Assembly: GCA_963170055.1 (NCBI GenBank)
Contig: CAUJGJ010000311.1
Span: 1-64,000 of the forward strand
Length of the DNA stretch: 64,000 bases
Origin: Halisarca cf. caerulea
Taxonomy: Eukaryota > Porifera > Demospongiae > Chondrillida > Halisarcidae
Reading direction: 5' to 3'
The translations under genes and the position numbers were made by a program. The notes under the pieces were generated by a model. That model made no database searches and had not been told where the DNA came from. It saw nothing but the letters and a program-made list of their open reading frames with translations. Each line of letters opens with the position of its first letter. Within the stretch, counting starts at the first letter, position 1. Shown piece after piece: positions 11,275-24,101 of this stretch.

Positions 11275-13440
11275 CCTTTCTGAAGTGCTGTGGGCGTATT
11301 TGTGTAGTGTTGGATATGCTGGTGCTAATACCAATATATGGCACTAGCACCACGCACATTCCCAGTGGACACACATGAAGTTTGTTAACTACTGTGGGCG
11401 TATTTGTGTAATGTTGGATATGCTGGTGCTAATACCAATATTTGGCACTAGCACCACGCACATTCCCAGTGGACACACATGCCTTTTCTGAAGTGCTGTG
11501 GGCGTATTTGTGTAGTGTTGTATATGCTGGTGCTAATACCAATATTTGGCACTAGCACCACGCACATTCCCAGTGGACACACATGACCTTTCTGAAGTGC
11601 TGTGGTCGTATTTGTGTAGTGTTGGATATGCTGGTGCTAATACCAATATTTGGCACTAGCACCACGCACATTCCCAGTGGACACACATGACCTTTCTGAA
11701 GTGCTGTGGGCGTATTTGTGTAGTGTTGGATATGCTGGTGCTAATACCAATATTTGGCACTAGCACAACGCACATTCCCAGTGGACACACATGAAGTTTC
11801 TGAAGTGCTGTGGGCGTATTTGTGTAGTGTTGGATATGCTGGTGCTAATACCAATATTTGGCACTAGCACCACGCACATTCCCAGTGGACACACATGAAG
11901 TTTCTTAACTACTGTGGGCGTATTTGAGTAATGTTTGATATGCTGGTGCTAATGGGAATATTTGGCACTAGCACCACGCACATTAGCAGTGGACACTCAT
12001 GAAGTATTCTTAACTACTGTGGGCGTATTTGTGTAATGTTGGGTATGCTGGTGCTAATACCAATATTTGGCACTAGCACCACGCACATTCCCAGTGGACA
12101 CACGAAGTTTCTTAACTACTGTGGGAGTATTTGTGTAGTGTTGGATATGCTGGTGCTAATACCAATATTTGGCACTAGCACCACGCACATTCCCAGTTGA
12201 CACACATGACCTTTCTGAAGTGCTGTGGGCGTATTTGTGAAGTGTTGGATATGCTGGTGCTAATACCAATATTTGGCACTAGCACCACGCACATTCCCAG
12301 TGGACACACATGAAGTTTGTTAACTACTGTGGGCGTATTTGTGTAATGTTGGATATGCTGGTGCTAATACCAATATTTGGCACTAGCACCACGCACATTC
12401 CCAGTGGACACACATGCCTTTTCTGAAGTGCTGTGGGCGTATTTGTGTAGTGTTGTATATGCTGGTGCTAATACCAATATTTGGCACTAGCACCACGCAC
12501 ATTCCCAGTGGACACACATGACCTTTCTGAAGTGCTGTGGTCGTATTTGTGTAGTGTTGGATATGCTGGTGCTAATACCAATATTTGGCACTAGCACCAC
12601 GCACATTCCCAGTGGACACACATGACCTTTCTGAAGTGCTGTGGACGTATTTGTGTAGTGTTGTATATGCTGGTGCTAATACCAATATTTGGCACTAGCA
12701 CCACGCACATTCCCAGTGGACACACATGACCTTTCTGAAGTGCTGTGGGCGTATTTGTGTAGTGTTGGATATGCTGGTGCTAATACCAATATTTGGCACT
12801 AGCACAACGCACATTCCCAGTAGACACACATGAAGTTTCTGAAGTGCTGTGGGCGTATTTGTGTAGTGTTGGATATGCTGGTGCTAATACCAATATTTGG
12901 CACTAGCACCACGCACATTCCCAGTGGACACACATGAAGTTTCTTAACTACTGTGGGCGTATTTGTGTAATGTTTGATATGCTGGTGCTAATGGGAATAT
13001 TTGGCACTAGCACCACGCACATTAGCAGTGGACACTCATGAAGTATTCTTAACTACTGTGGGCGTATTTGTGTAATGTTGGGTATGCTGGTGCTAATACC
13101 AATATTTGGCACTAGCACCACGCACATTCCCAGTGGACACACATGACCTTTCTGAAGTGCTGTGGGCGTATTTGTGTAGTGTTGGATATGCTGGTGCTAA
13201 TACCAATATTTGGCACTAGCACCACGCACATTCCCAGTGGACACACATGAAGTTTGTTAACTACTGTGGGCGTATTTGTGTAATGTTGGATATGCTGGTG
13301 CTAATACCAATATTTGGCACTAGCACCACGCACATTCCCAGTGGACACACGAAGTTACTTAACTACTGTGGGAGTATTTGTGTAGTGTTGGATATGCTGG
13401 TGCTAATACCAATATTTTGCACTAGCACCACGCACATTCC

Positions 13441-14064
13441 CAGTGAACAAACATGACCTTTCTGAAGTGCTATGGGCGTATTTGTGTAGTGTTGGATATG
13501 CTGGTGTTAATACCAATATTTGGCACTAGCACCACGCACATTCCCAGTGGACACACATGAAGTTTCTTAACTACTGTGGGCGTATTTGTGTAATGTTGGA
13601 TATGCTGGTGCTAATACCAATATTTGGCACTAGCACCACGCACATTCCCAGTGGACACACATGACCTTTCTGAAGTGCTGTGGGCGTATTTGTGTAGTGT
13701 TGTATATGCTGGTGCTAATACCAATATTTGGCACTAGCACCACGCACATTCCCAGTGAACAAACATGACCTTTCTGAAATGCTATGGGCGTATTTGTGTA
13801 GTGTTGGATATGCTGGTGTTAATACCAATATTTGGCACTAGCACCACGCACATTCCCAGTGGACACACATGAAGTTTCTTAACTACTGTGGGCGTATTTG
13901 TGTAATGTTGGATATGCTGGTGCTAATACCAATATTTGGCACTAGCACCACGCACATTCCCAGTGGACACACATGACCTTTCTGAAGTGCTGTGGGCGTA
14001 TTTGTGTAGTGTTGTATATGCTGGTGCTAATACCAATATTTGGCACTAGCACCACGCACATTCC
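13441..14064 (+). repeat. 312-bp tandem duplication (three monomers, two copies)
   Basis: 13441-13752 and 13753-14064 both start CAGTGAACAAACATGACC and carry GCTATGGGCG and GGTGTTAATACC, a private set. One difference was noticed (GAAGTGCTATG versus GAAATGCTATG). The step is exactly three 104-bp monomers. Confidence 0.82.
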
Positions 14065-14074
14065 CAGTGGACAC

Positions 14075-16979
14075 ACATGACCTTTCTGAAGTGCTGTGGG
14101 CGTATTTGTGTAGTGTTGGATATGCTGGTGCTAATACCAATATTTGGCACTAGCACCACGCACATTCCCAGTGGACACACATGAAGTTTCTTAACTACTG
14201 TGGGCGTATTTGTGTAATGTTTGATATGCTGGTGCTAATGGGAATATTTGGCACTAGCACCACGCACATTAGCAGTGGACACTCATGAAGTATTCTTAAC
14301 TACTGTGGGCGTATTTGTGTAATGTTGGGTATGCTGGTGCTAATACCAATATTTGGCACTAGCACCACGCACATTCCCAGTGGACACACATGAAGTTTCT
14401 TAACTACTGTGGGAGTATTTGTGTAGTGTTGGATATGCTGGTGCTAATACCAATATTTGGCACTAGCACCACGCACATTCCCAGTGGACACACAAGACCT
14501 TTCTGAAGTGTTGTGGGCGTATTTGTGTAGTGTTGGATATGCTGGTGCTAATACCAATATTTGGCACTAGCACCACGCACATTCCCAGTGGACACACGAA
14601 GTTTCTTAACTTCTGTGGGAGTATTTGTGTAGTGTTGGATATGCTGGTGCTAATACCAATATTTGGCACTAGCACCACGCACATTCCCAGTAGACACACA
14701 TGACTTTTCTGAAGTGCTTTGGGCGTATTTGTGTAGTGTTGGATATGCTGATGCTAATACCAATATTTGGCACTAGCACCACGCACATTCCCAGTGGACA
14801 CACATTACCTTTCTGAAGTGCTGTGGGCGTATTTGTGTAGTGTTGGATATGCTGGTGCTAATACCAATATTTGGCACTAGCACCACGCACATTCCCAGTG
14901 GACACACATGAAGTTTGTTAACTACTGTGGGCGTATTTGTGTAATGTTGGATATGCTGGTGCTAATACCAATATTTGGCACTAGCACCACGCACATTCCC
15001 AGTGGACACACATGCCTATTCTGAAGTGCTGTGGGCGTATTTGTGTAGTGTTGTATATGCTGGTGCTAATACCAATATTTGGCACTAGCACCACGCACAT
15101 TCCCATTGGACACACATGAAGTTTCTTAATTACTGTGGGCGTATTTGTGTAATGTTGGATATGCTGGTTCTAATACCAATATTTGGCACTAGCACCACGC
15201 ACATTCCCAGTGGACACACATGAAGTTTCTTGACTACTGTGGGCGTATTTGTGTAATGTTTGATATGCTGGTGCTAATGCGAATATTTGGCACTAGCACC
15301 ACGCACATTAGCAGTGGACACTCATGAAGTTTCTTAACTACTGTAGGCGTATTTGTGTAATGTTGGATATGCTGGTGCTAATACCAATATTTGGCACTAG
15401 CACCACGCACATTCCCAGTGGACACACGAAGTTTCTTAACTACTGTGGGAGTATTTGTGTAGTGTTGGATATGCTGGTGCTAATAAAATATTTGGCACTA
15501 GCACCACGCACATTCCCAGCGGACACACGAAGTTTCTTAACTACTGTGGGAGTATTTGTGTAGTGTTGGATATGCTGGTGCTAATACCAATATTTGGCAC
15601 TAGCACCACGCATATTCCCAGTGGACACACATGACCTTTCTGAAGTGCTGTGGGCGTATTTGTGTAGTGTTGGATATGCTGGTGCTAATACCAATATTTG
15701 GCACTAGCACCACGCACATTCCCAGTGGACACACATGAAGTTTGTTAACTACTGTGGGCGTATTTGTGTAATGTTGGATATGCTGGTGCTAATACTAATA
15801 TTTGGCACTAGCACCACGCACATTCCCAGTGGACACACATGCCTTTTCTGAAGTGCTGTGGGCGTATTTGTGTAGTGTTGTATATGCTGGTGCTAATACC
15901 AATATTTGGCACTAGCACCACGCACATTCCCGGTGGACACACATGACCTTTCTGAAGTGCTGTGGGCGTATTTGTGTAGTGTTGGATATGCTGGTGCTAA
16001 TACCAATATTTGGCACTAGCACCACGCACATTCCCAGTGGACACACATGACCTTTCTGAAGTGCTGTGGGCGTATTTGTGTAGTGTTGGATATGCACGTG
16101 CTAATACCAATATTTGGCACTAGCACAACGCACATTCCCAGCAGACACACATGAAGTTTCTGAAGTGCTGTGGGCGTATTTGTGTAGTGTTGGATATGCT
16201 GGTGCTAATACCAATATTTGGCACTAGCACCACGCACATTCCCAGTGGACACACATGAAGTTTCTTAACTACTGTGGGCGTATTTGTGTAATGTTTGATA
16301 TGCTGGTGCTAATGGGAATATTTGGCACTAGCACCACGCACATTAGCAGTGGACACTCATGAAGTATTCTTAACTACTGTGGGCGTATTTGTGTAATGTT
16401 GGGTATGCTGGTGCTAATACCAATATTTGGCACTAGCACCACGCACATTCCCAGTGGACACACAAGACCTTTCTGAAGTGTTGTGGGCGTATTTGTGTAG
16501 TGTTGGATATGCTGGTGCTAATACCAATATTTGGCACTAGCACCACACACATTCCCAGTGGACACACGAAGTTTCTTAACTACTGTGGGAGTATTTGTGT
16601 AGTGTTGGATATGCTGGTGCTAATACCAATATTTGGCACTAGCACCACGCACATTCCCAGTAGACACACATGACTTTTCTGAAGTGCTTTGGGCGTATTT
16701 GTGTAGTGTTGGATATGCTGATGCTAATACCAATATTTGGCACTAGCACCACGCACATTCCCAGTGGACACACATGACCTTTCTGAAGTGCTGTGGGCGT
16801 ATTTGTGTAATGTTGGATATGCTGGTGCTAATACCAATATTTGGCACTAGCACCACGCACATTCCCAGTGGACACACATGAAGTTAGTTAACTACTGTGG
16901 GCGTATTTGTGTAATGTTGGATATGCTGGTGCTAATACCAATATTTGGCACTAGCACCACGCACATTCCCAGTGGACAC
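14075..16979 (+). repeat. 2905-bp HOR unit, copy 1 (28 monomers)
   Basis: 14075-16560 recurs at +2905 bp. Landmarks found in both include CACATTACC (14803/17708), TTAACTTCTG (14607/17512), CATGCCTATTC, CTAATAAAATATT (15481/18386), CATATTCCC (15611/18516), CACGTG (16095/19000) and CCCAGCAGAC. The length is consistent with 28 monomers including two of 105 bp, four of 102 bp and one single-base deletion. The tail 16561-16979 is not represented in copy 2. Confidence 0.87.
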
Positions 16980-19465
16980 ACATGACCTTTCTGAAGTGCT
17001 GTGGGCGTATTTGTGTAGTGTTGGATATGCTGGTGCTAATACCAATATTTGGCACTAGCACCACGCACATTCCCAGTGGACACACATGAAGTTTCTTAAC
17101 TACTGTGGGCGTATTTGTGTAATGTTTGATATGCTGGTGCTAATGGGAATATTTGGCACTAGCACCACGCACATTAGCAGTGGACACTCATGAAGTATTC
17201 TTAACTACTGTGGGCGTATTTGTGTAATGTTGGGTATGCTGGTGCTAATACCAATATTTGGCACTAGCACCACGCACATTCCCAGTGGACACACATGAAG
17301 TTTCTTAACTACTGTGGGAGTATTTGTGTAGTGTTGGATATGCTGGTGCTAATACCAATATTTGGCACTAGCACCACGCACATTCCCAGTGGACACACAA
17401 GACCTTTCTGAAGTGTTGTGGGCGTATTTGTGTAGTGTTGGATATGCTGGTGCTAATACCAATATTTGGCACTAGCACCACGCACATTCCCAGTGGACAC
17501 ACGAAGTTTCTTAACTTCTGTGGGAGTATTTGTGTAGTGTTGGATATGCTGGTGCTAATACCAATATTTGGCACTAGCACCACGCACATTCCCAGTAGAC
17601 ACACATGACTTTTCTGAAGTGCTTTGGGCGTATTTGTGTAGTGTTGGATATGCTGATGCTAATACCAATATTTGGCACTAGCACCACGCACATTCCCAGT
17701 GGACACACATTACCTTTCTGAAGTGCTGTGGGCGTATTTGTGTAGTGTTGGATATGCTGGTGCTAATACCAATATTTGGCACTAGCACCACGCACATTCC
17801 CAGTGGACACACATGAAGTTTGTTAACTACTGTGGGCGTATTTGTGTAATGTTGGATATGCTGGTGCTAATACCAATATTTGGCACTAGCACCACGCACA
17901 TTCCCAGTGGACACACATGCCTATTCTGAAGTGCTGTGGGCGTATTTGTGTAGTGTTGTATATGCTGGTGCTAATACCAATATTTGGCACTAGCACCACG
18001 CACATTCCCATTGGACACACATGAAGTTTCTTAACTACTGTGGGCGTATTTGTGCAATGTTGGATATGCTGGTTCTAATACCAATATTTGGCACTAGCAC
18101 CACGCACATTCCCAGTGGACACACATGAAGTTTCTTGACTACTGTGGGCGTATTTGTGTAATGTTTGATATGCTGGTGCTAATGCGAATATTTGGCACTA
18201 GCACCACGCACATTAGCAGTGGACACTCATGAAGTTTCTTAACTACTGTAGGCGTATTTGTGTAATGTTGGATATGCTGGTGCTAATACCAATATTTGGC
18301 ACTAGCACCACGCACATTCCCAGTGGACACACGAAGTTTCTTAACTACTGTGGGAGTATTTGTGTAGTGTTGGATATGCTGGTGCTAATAAAATATTTGG
18401 CACTAGCACCACGCACATTCACAGTGGACACACGAAGTTTCTTAACTACTGTGGGAGTATTTGTGTAGTGTTGGATATGCTGGTGCTAATACCAATATTT
18501 GGCACTAGCACCACGCATATTCCCAGTGGACACACATGACCTTTCTGAAGTGCTGTGGGCGTATTTGTGTAGTGTTGGATATGCTGGTGCTAATACCAAT
18601 ATTTGGCACTAGCACCACGCACATTCCCAGTGGACACACATGAAGTTTGTTAACTACTGTGGGCGTATTTGTGTAATGTTGGATATGCTGGTGCTAATAC
18701 TAATATTTGGCACTAGCACCACGCACATTCCCAGTGGACACACATGCCTTTTCTGAAGTGCTGTGGGCGTATTTGTGTAGTGTTGTATATGCTGGTGCTA
18801 ATACCAATATTTGGCACTAGCACCACGCACATTCCCAGTGGACACACATGACCTTTCTGAAGTGCTGTGGGCGTATTTGTGTAGTGTTGGATATGCTGGT
18901 GCTAATACCAATATTTGGCACTAGCACCACGCACATTCCCAGTGGACACACATGACCTTTCTGAAGTGCTGTGGGCGTATTTGTGTAGTGTTGGATATGC
19001 ACGTGCTAATACCAATATTTGGCACTAGCACAACGCACATTCCCAGCAGACACACATGAAGTTTCTGAAGTGCTGTGGGCGTATTTGTGTAGTGTTGGAT
19101 ATGCTGGTGCTAATACCAATATTTGGCACTAGCACCACGCACATTCCCAGTGGACACACATGAAGTTTCTTAACTACTGTGGGCGTATTTGTGTAATGTT
19201 TGATATGCTGGTGCTAATGGGAATATTTGGCACTAGCACCACGCACATTAGCAGTGGACACTCATGAAGTATTCTTAACTACTGTGGGCGTATTTGTGTA
19301 ATGTTGGGTATGCTGGTGCTAATACCAATATTTGGCACTAGCACCACGCACATTCCCAGTGGACACACAAGACCTTTCTGAAGTGTTGTGGGCGTATTTG
19401 TGTAGTGTTGGATATGCTGGTGCTAATACCAATATTTGGCACTAGCACCACGCACATTCCCAGTG
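16980..19465 (+). repeat. 2905-bp HOR unit, copy 2 (truncated)
   Basis: Matches 14075-16560 with a handful of substitutions (TTAATTAC to TTAACTAC, GTGTAATG to GTGCAATG, CCCAGCGG to CACAGTGG, CCGGTGG to CCAGTGG). The match stops at about 19466, where the sequence switches to a CATGCCTATTC monomer instead of the expected ACACGAAG one. Confidence 0.87.
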
Positions 19466-20889
19466 GACACACATGCCTATTCTGAAGTGCTGTGGGCGTA
19501 TTTGTGTAGTGTTGTATATGCTGGTGCTAATACCAATATTTGGCACTAGCACCACGCACATTCCCATTGGACACACATGAAGTTTCTTAACTACTGTGGG
19601 CGTATTTGTGTAATGTTGGATATGCTGGTTCTAATACCAATATTTGGCACTAGCACCACGCACATTCCCAGTGGACACACATGAAGTTTCTTGACTACTG
19701 TGGGCGTATTTGTGTAATGTTTGATATGCTGGTGCTAATGCAAATATTTGGCACTAGCACCACGCACATTCCCAGTGGACACACATGAAGTTTCTTGACT
19801 ACTGTGGGCGTATTTGTGTAATGTTTGATATGCTGGTGCTAATGCAAATATTTGGCACTAGCACCACGCACATTAGCAGTGGACACTCATGAAGTTTCTT
19901 AACTACTGTAGGCGTATTTGTGTAATGTTGGATATGCTGGTGCTAATACCAATATTTGGCACTAGCACCACGCACATTCCCAGTGGACACACATGAAGTT
20001 TCTTAACTACTGTGGGAGTATTTGTGTATTGTTGGATATGCTGGTGCTAATACCAATATTTGGCACTAGCACCACGCACATTCCCAGTGGACACACAAGA
20101 CCTTTCTGAAGTGTTGTGGGCGTATTTGTGTAGTGTTGGATATGCTGGTGCTAATACCAATATTTGGCACTAGCACCACGCACATTCCCAGTGGACACAC
20201 GAAGTTTCTTAACTACTGTGGGAGTATTTGTGTAGTGTTGGATATGCTGGTGTTAATACCAATATTTGGCACTAGCACCACGCACATTCCCAGTAGACAC
20301 ACATAACTTTTCTGAAGTGCTTTGGGCGTATTTGTGTAGTGTTGGATATGCTGATGCTAATACCAATATTTGGCACTAGCACCACGCACATTCCCAGTGG
20401 ACACACATGACCTTTCTGAAGTGCTGTGGGCGTATTTGTGTAGTGTTGGATATGCTGGTGCTAATACCAATATTTGGCACTAGCACCACGCACATTCCCA
20501 GTGGACACACATGAAGTTTGTTAACTACTGTGGGCGTATTTGTGTAATGTTGGATATGCTGGTGCTAATACCAATATTTGGCACTAGCACCACGCACATT
20601 CCCAGTGGACACACATGCCTATTCTGAAGTGCTGTGGGCGTATTTGTGTAGTGTTGTATATGCTGGTGCTAATACCAATATTTGGCACTAGCACCACGCA
20701 CATTCCCATTGGACACACATGAAGTTTCTTAACTACTGTGGGCGTATTTGTGTAATGTTGGATATGCTGGTTCTAATACCAATATTTGGCACTAGCACCA
20801 CGCACATTCCCAGTGGACACACATGAAGTTTCTTGACTACTGTGGGCGTATTTGTGTAATGTTTGATATGCTGGTGCTAATGCGAATAT
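19466..20889 (+). repeat. mosaic monomers with a 104-bp tandem duplication at 19681-19888
   Basis: Shuffled pieces of the 2905-bp unit: CATGCCTATTC heads at 19473 and 20615 and the GGTTCTAATACC variant at 19627 and 20769. The monomer 19681-19784 (head ATGAAGTTTCTTGACTAC, AATGCAAAT) is directly repeated at 19785-19888. The second copy differs only in having CATTAGCAGTGGACACTC. Confidence 0.78.
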
Positions 20890-23800
20890 TTGGCACTAGC
20901 ACCACGCACATTAGCAGTGGACACTCATGAAGTTTCTTAACTACTGTAGGCGTATTTGTGTAATGTTGGATATGCTGGTGCTAATACCAATATTTGGCAC
21001 TAGCACCACGCACATTCCCAGTGGACACACGAAGTTTCTTAACTACTGTGGGAGTATTTGTGTAGTGTTGGATATGCTGGTGCTAATGCAAATATTTGGC
21101 ACTAGCACCACGCACATTCCCAGTGGACACACGAAGTTTCTTAACTACTGTGGGAGTATTTGTGTAGTGTTGGATATGCTGGTGCTAATACAAATATTTG
21201 GCACTAGCACCACGCACATTCCCAGTGGACACACGAAGTTTCTTAACTACTGTGGGAGTATTTGTGTAGTGTTGGATATGCTGGTGCTAATACCAATATT
21301 TGGCACTAGCACCACGCACATTCCCAGTGGACACACATGACCTTTCTGAAGTGCTGTGGGCGTATTTGTGTAGTGTTGGATATGCTGGTGCTAATACCAA
21401 TATTTGGCACTAGCACCACGCACATTCCCAGTGGACACACATGAAGTTTGTTAACTACTGTGGGCGTATTTGTGTAATGTTGGATATGCTGGTGCTAATA
21501 CCAATATTTGGCACTAGCACCACGCACATTCCCAGTGGACACACATGCCTTTTCTGAAGTGCTGTGGGCGTAGTTGTGTAGTGTTGTATATGCTGGTGCT
21601 AATACCAATATTTGGCACTAGCACCACGCACATTCCCAGTGGACACACATGACCTTTCTGAAGTGCTGTGGTCGTATTTGTGTAGTGTTGGATATGCTGG
21701 TGCTAATACCAATATTTGGCACTAGCACCACGCACATTCCCAGTGGACACACATGACCTTTCTGAAGTGCTGTGGACGTATTTGTGTAGTGTTGGATATG
21801 CTGGTGCTAATACCAATATTTGGCACTAGCACCACGCACATTCCCAGTGGACACACATGACCTTTCTGAAGTGCTGTGGGCGTATTTGTGTAGTGTTGGA
21901 TATGCTGGTGCTAATACCAATATTTGGCACTAGCACAACGCACATTCCCAGTGGACACACATGACCTTTCTGAAGTGCTGTGGGCGTATTTGTGTAGTGT
22001 TGGATATGCTGGTGCTAATACCAATATTTGGCACTAGCACCACGCACATTCCCAGTGGACACACATGACCTTTCTGAAGTGCTGTGGGCGTATTTGTGTA
22101 GTGTTGGATATGCTGGTGCTAATACCAATATTTGGCACTAGCACAACGCACATTCCCAGTAGACACACATGAAGTTTCTGAAGTGCTGTGGGCGTATTTG
22201 TGTAGTGTTGGATATGCTGGTGCTAATACCAATATTTGGCACTAGCACCACGCACATTCCCAGTGGACACACATGAAGTTTCTTAACTACTGTGAGCGTA
22301 TTTGTGTAATGTTTGATATGCTGGTGCTAATGGGAATATTTGGCACTAGCACCACGCACATTAGCAGTGGACACTCATGAAGTATTCTTAACTACTGTGG
22401 GCGTATTGTTGTAATGTTGGGTATGCTGGTGCTAATACCAATATTTGGCACTAGCACCACGCACATTCCCAGTGGACACACGAAGTTTCTTAACTACTGT
22501 GGGAGTATTTGTGTAGTGTTGGATATGCTGGTGCTAATACCAATATTTGGCACTAGCACCACGCACATTCCCAGTGGACACACATGAAGTTTCTTAACTA
22601 CTGTGAGCGTATTTGTGTAATGTTTGATATGCTGGTGCTAATGGGAATATTTGGCACTAGCACCACGCACATTAGCAGTGGACACTCATGAAGTATTCTT
22701 AACTACTGTGGACGTATTGTTGTAATGTTGGGTATGCTGGTGCTAATACCAATATTTGGCACTAGCACCACGCACATTCCCAGTGGACACACGAAGTTTC
22801 TTAACTACTGTGGGAGTATTTGTGTAGTGTTGGATATGCTGGTGCTAATACCAATATTTGGCACTAGCACCACGCACATTCCCAGTGGACACACATGACC
22901 TTTCTGAAGTGCTGTGGGCGTATTTGTGTAGTGTTGGATATGCTGGTGCTAATACCAATATTTGGCACTAGCACCACGCACATTCCCAGTGGACACACAT
23001 GAAGTTTGTTAACTACTGTGGGCGTATTTGTGTAATGTTGGATATGCTTGTGCTAATACCAATATTTGGCACTAGCACCACGCACATTCCCAGTGGACAC
23101 ACATGCCCTTTCTGAAGTGCTGTGGGCGTATTTGTGTAGTGTTGGATATGCTGGTGCTAATACCAATATTTGGCACTAGCACCACGCACATTCCCAGTGG
23201 ACACACATGAAGTTTCTTAACTACTGTGGGCGTATTTGTGTAATGTTAGATATGCTTGTGCTAATGCGAATATTTGGCACTAGCACCACGCACATTAACA
23301 GTGGACACTCATGAAGTTTCTTAACTACTGTGGGCGTATTTGTGTAATGTTGGATATGCTGGTGCTAATACCAATATTTGGCACTAGCACCACGCACATT
23401 CCCAGTGGACACACGAAGTTTCTTAACTACTGTGGGAGTATTTGTGTAGTGTTGGATATGCTGGTGCTAATACCAATATTTGGCACTAGCACCACGCACA
23501 TTCCCAGTGGACACACATGACCTTTCTGAAGTGCTGTGGTCGTATTTGTGTAGTGTTGGATATGCTGGTGCTAATACCAATATTTGGCACTAGCACCACG
23601 CACATTCCCAGTGGACACACATGACCTTTCTGAAGTGCTGTGGGCGTATTTGTGTAGTGTTGGATATGCTGGTGCTAATACCAATATTTGGCACTAGCAC
23701 CACGCACATTAGCAGTGGACACTCATGAAGTTTCTTAACTACTGTAGGCGTATTTGTGTAATGTTGGATATGCTGGTGCTAATACCAATATTTGGCACTA

Positions 23801-24101
23801 GCACCACGCACATTCCCAGTGGACACACGAAGTTTCTTAACTACTGTGGGAGTATTTGTGTAGTGTTGGATATGCTGGTGCTAATGCAAATATTTGGCAC
23901 TAGCACCACGCACATTCCCAGTGGACACACATGACCTTTCTGAAGTGCTGTGGTCGTATTTGTGTAGTGTTGGATATGCTGGTGCTAATACCAATATTTG
24001 GCACTAGCACCACGCACATTCCCAGTGGACACACATGACCTTTCTGAAGTGCTGTGGGCGTATTTGTGTAGTGTTGGATATGCTGGTGCTAATACCAATA
24101 T
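20890..24101 (+). repeat. 3212-bp HOR unit, copy 1 (31 monomers)
   Basis: 20890-23710 recurs at +3212 bp with no difference seen by eye. Landmarks include GCGTAGTTG near 21570, GTGGACGTATTTG, GCGTATTGTTG near 22403 and 22714, ATGCTTGTGC near 23045, CATGCCCTTTC near 23103, GTTAGATATG near 23246 and CATTAACAGT near 23294. The length fits 31 monomers with seven of 102 bp and two of 105 bp. Nested inside are a 311-bp tandem (22270-22580 and 22581-22891) and 414-bp steps near 23311-24139. Confidence 0.88.
20927..21340 (+). other. second 137-residue repeat-derived open frame
   Basis: Same four-repeat arrangement as the frame at 10861-11274. Differences include ACTGTAGG early on (Gly to Arg) and AATGCAAAT in the second repeat (Ile-Pro to Met-Gln), both amino-acid-changing. 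It lies at the left end of the first 3212-bp unit and is copied 3212 bp downstream. Regarded as a by-product of the 102-bp subfamily. Confidence 0.5.

Larger units (their letters stand above)
10541..14074 (+). repeat. mosaic domain with the first 102-bp triplet
   Basis: Contains the triplet of 102-bp monomers at 10963-11274. It also has a set with heads GAAGTTTG, CATGCCTTTTC, CTGTGGTCG and CACAACG (about 11375-11800) that recurs about 935-1040 bp downstream, and 105-bp heads at 12001 and 13040. The order from 10861 to about 12000 resembles 20927-22380 at roughly +10.1 kb, with about one extra monomer in the latter, so the large 3212-bp domain shares an ancestor with this one. Confidence 0.72.

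Noticed and set aside
15481..15493. AATAAA polyadenylation signal
   Set aside because: CTAATAAAATATT at 15481 and its copy at 18386 are a local deletion/substitution in one monomer lineage. No transcript unit surrounds them.
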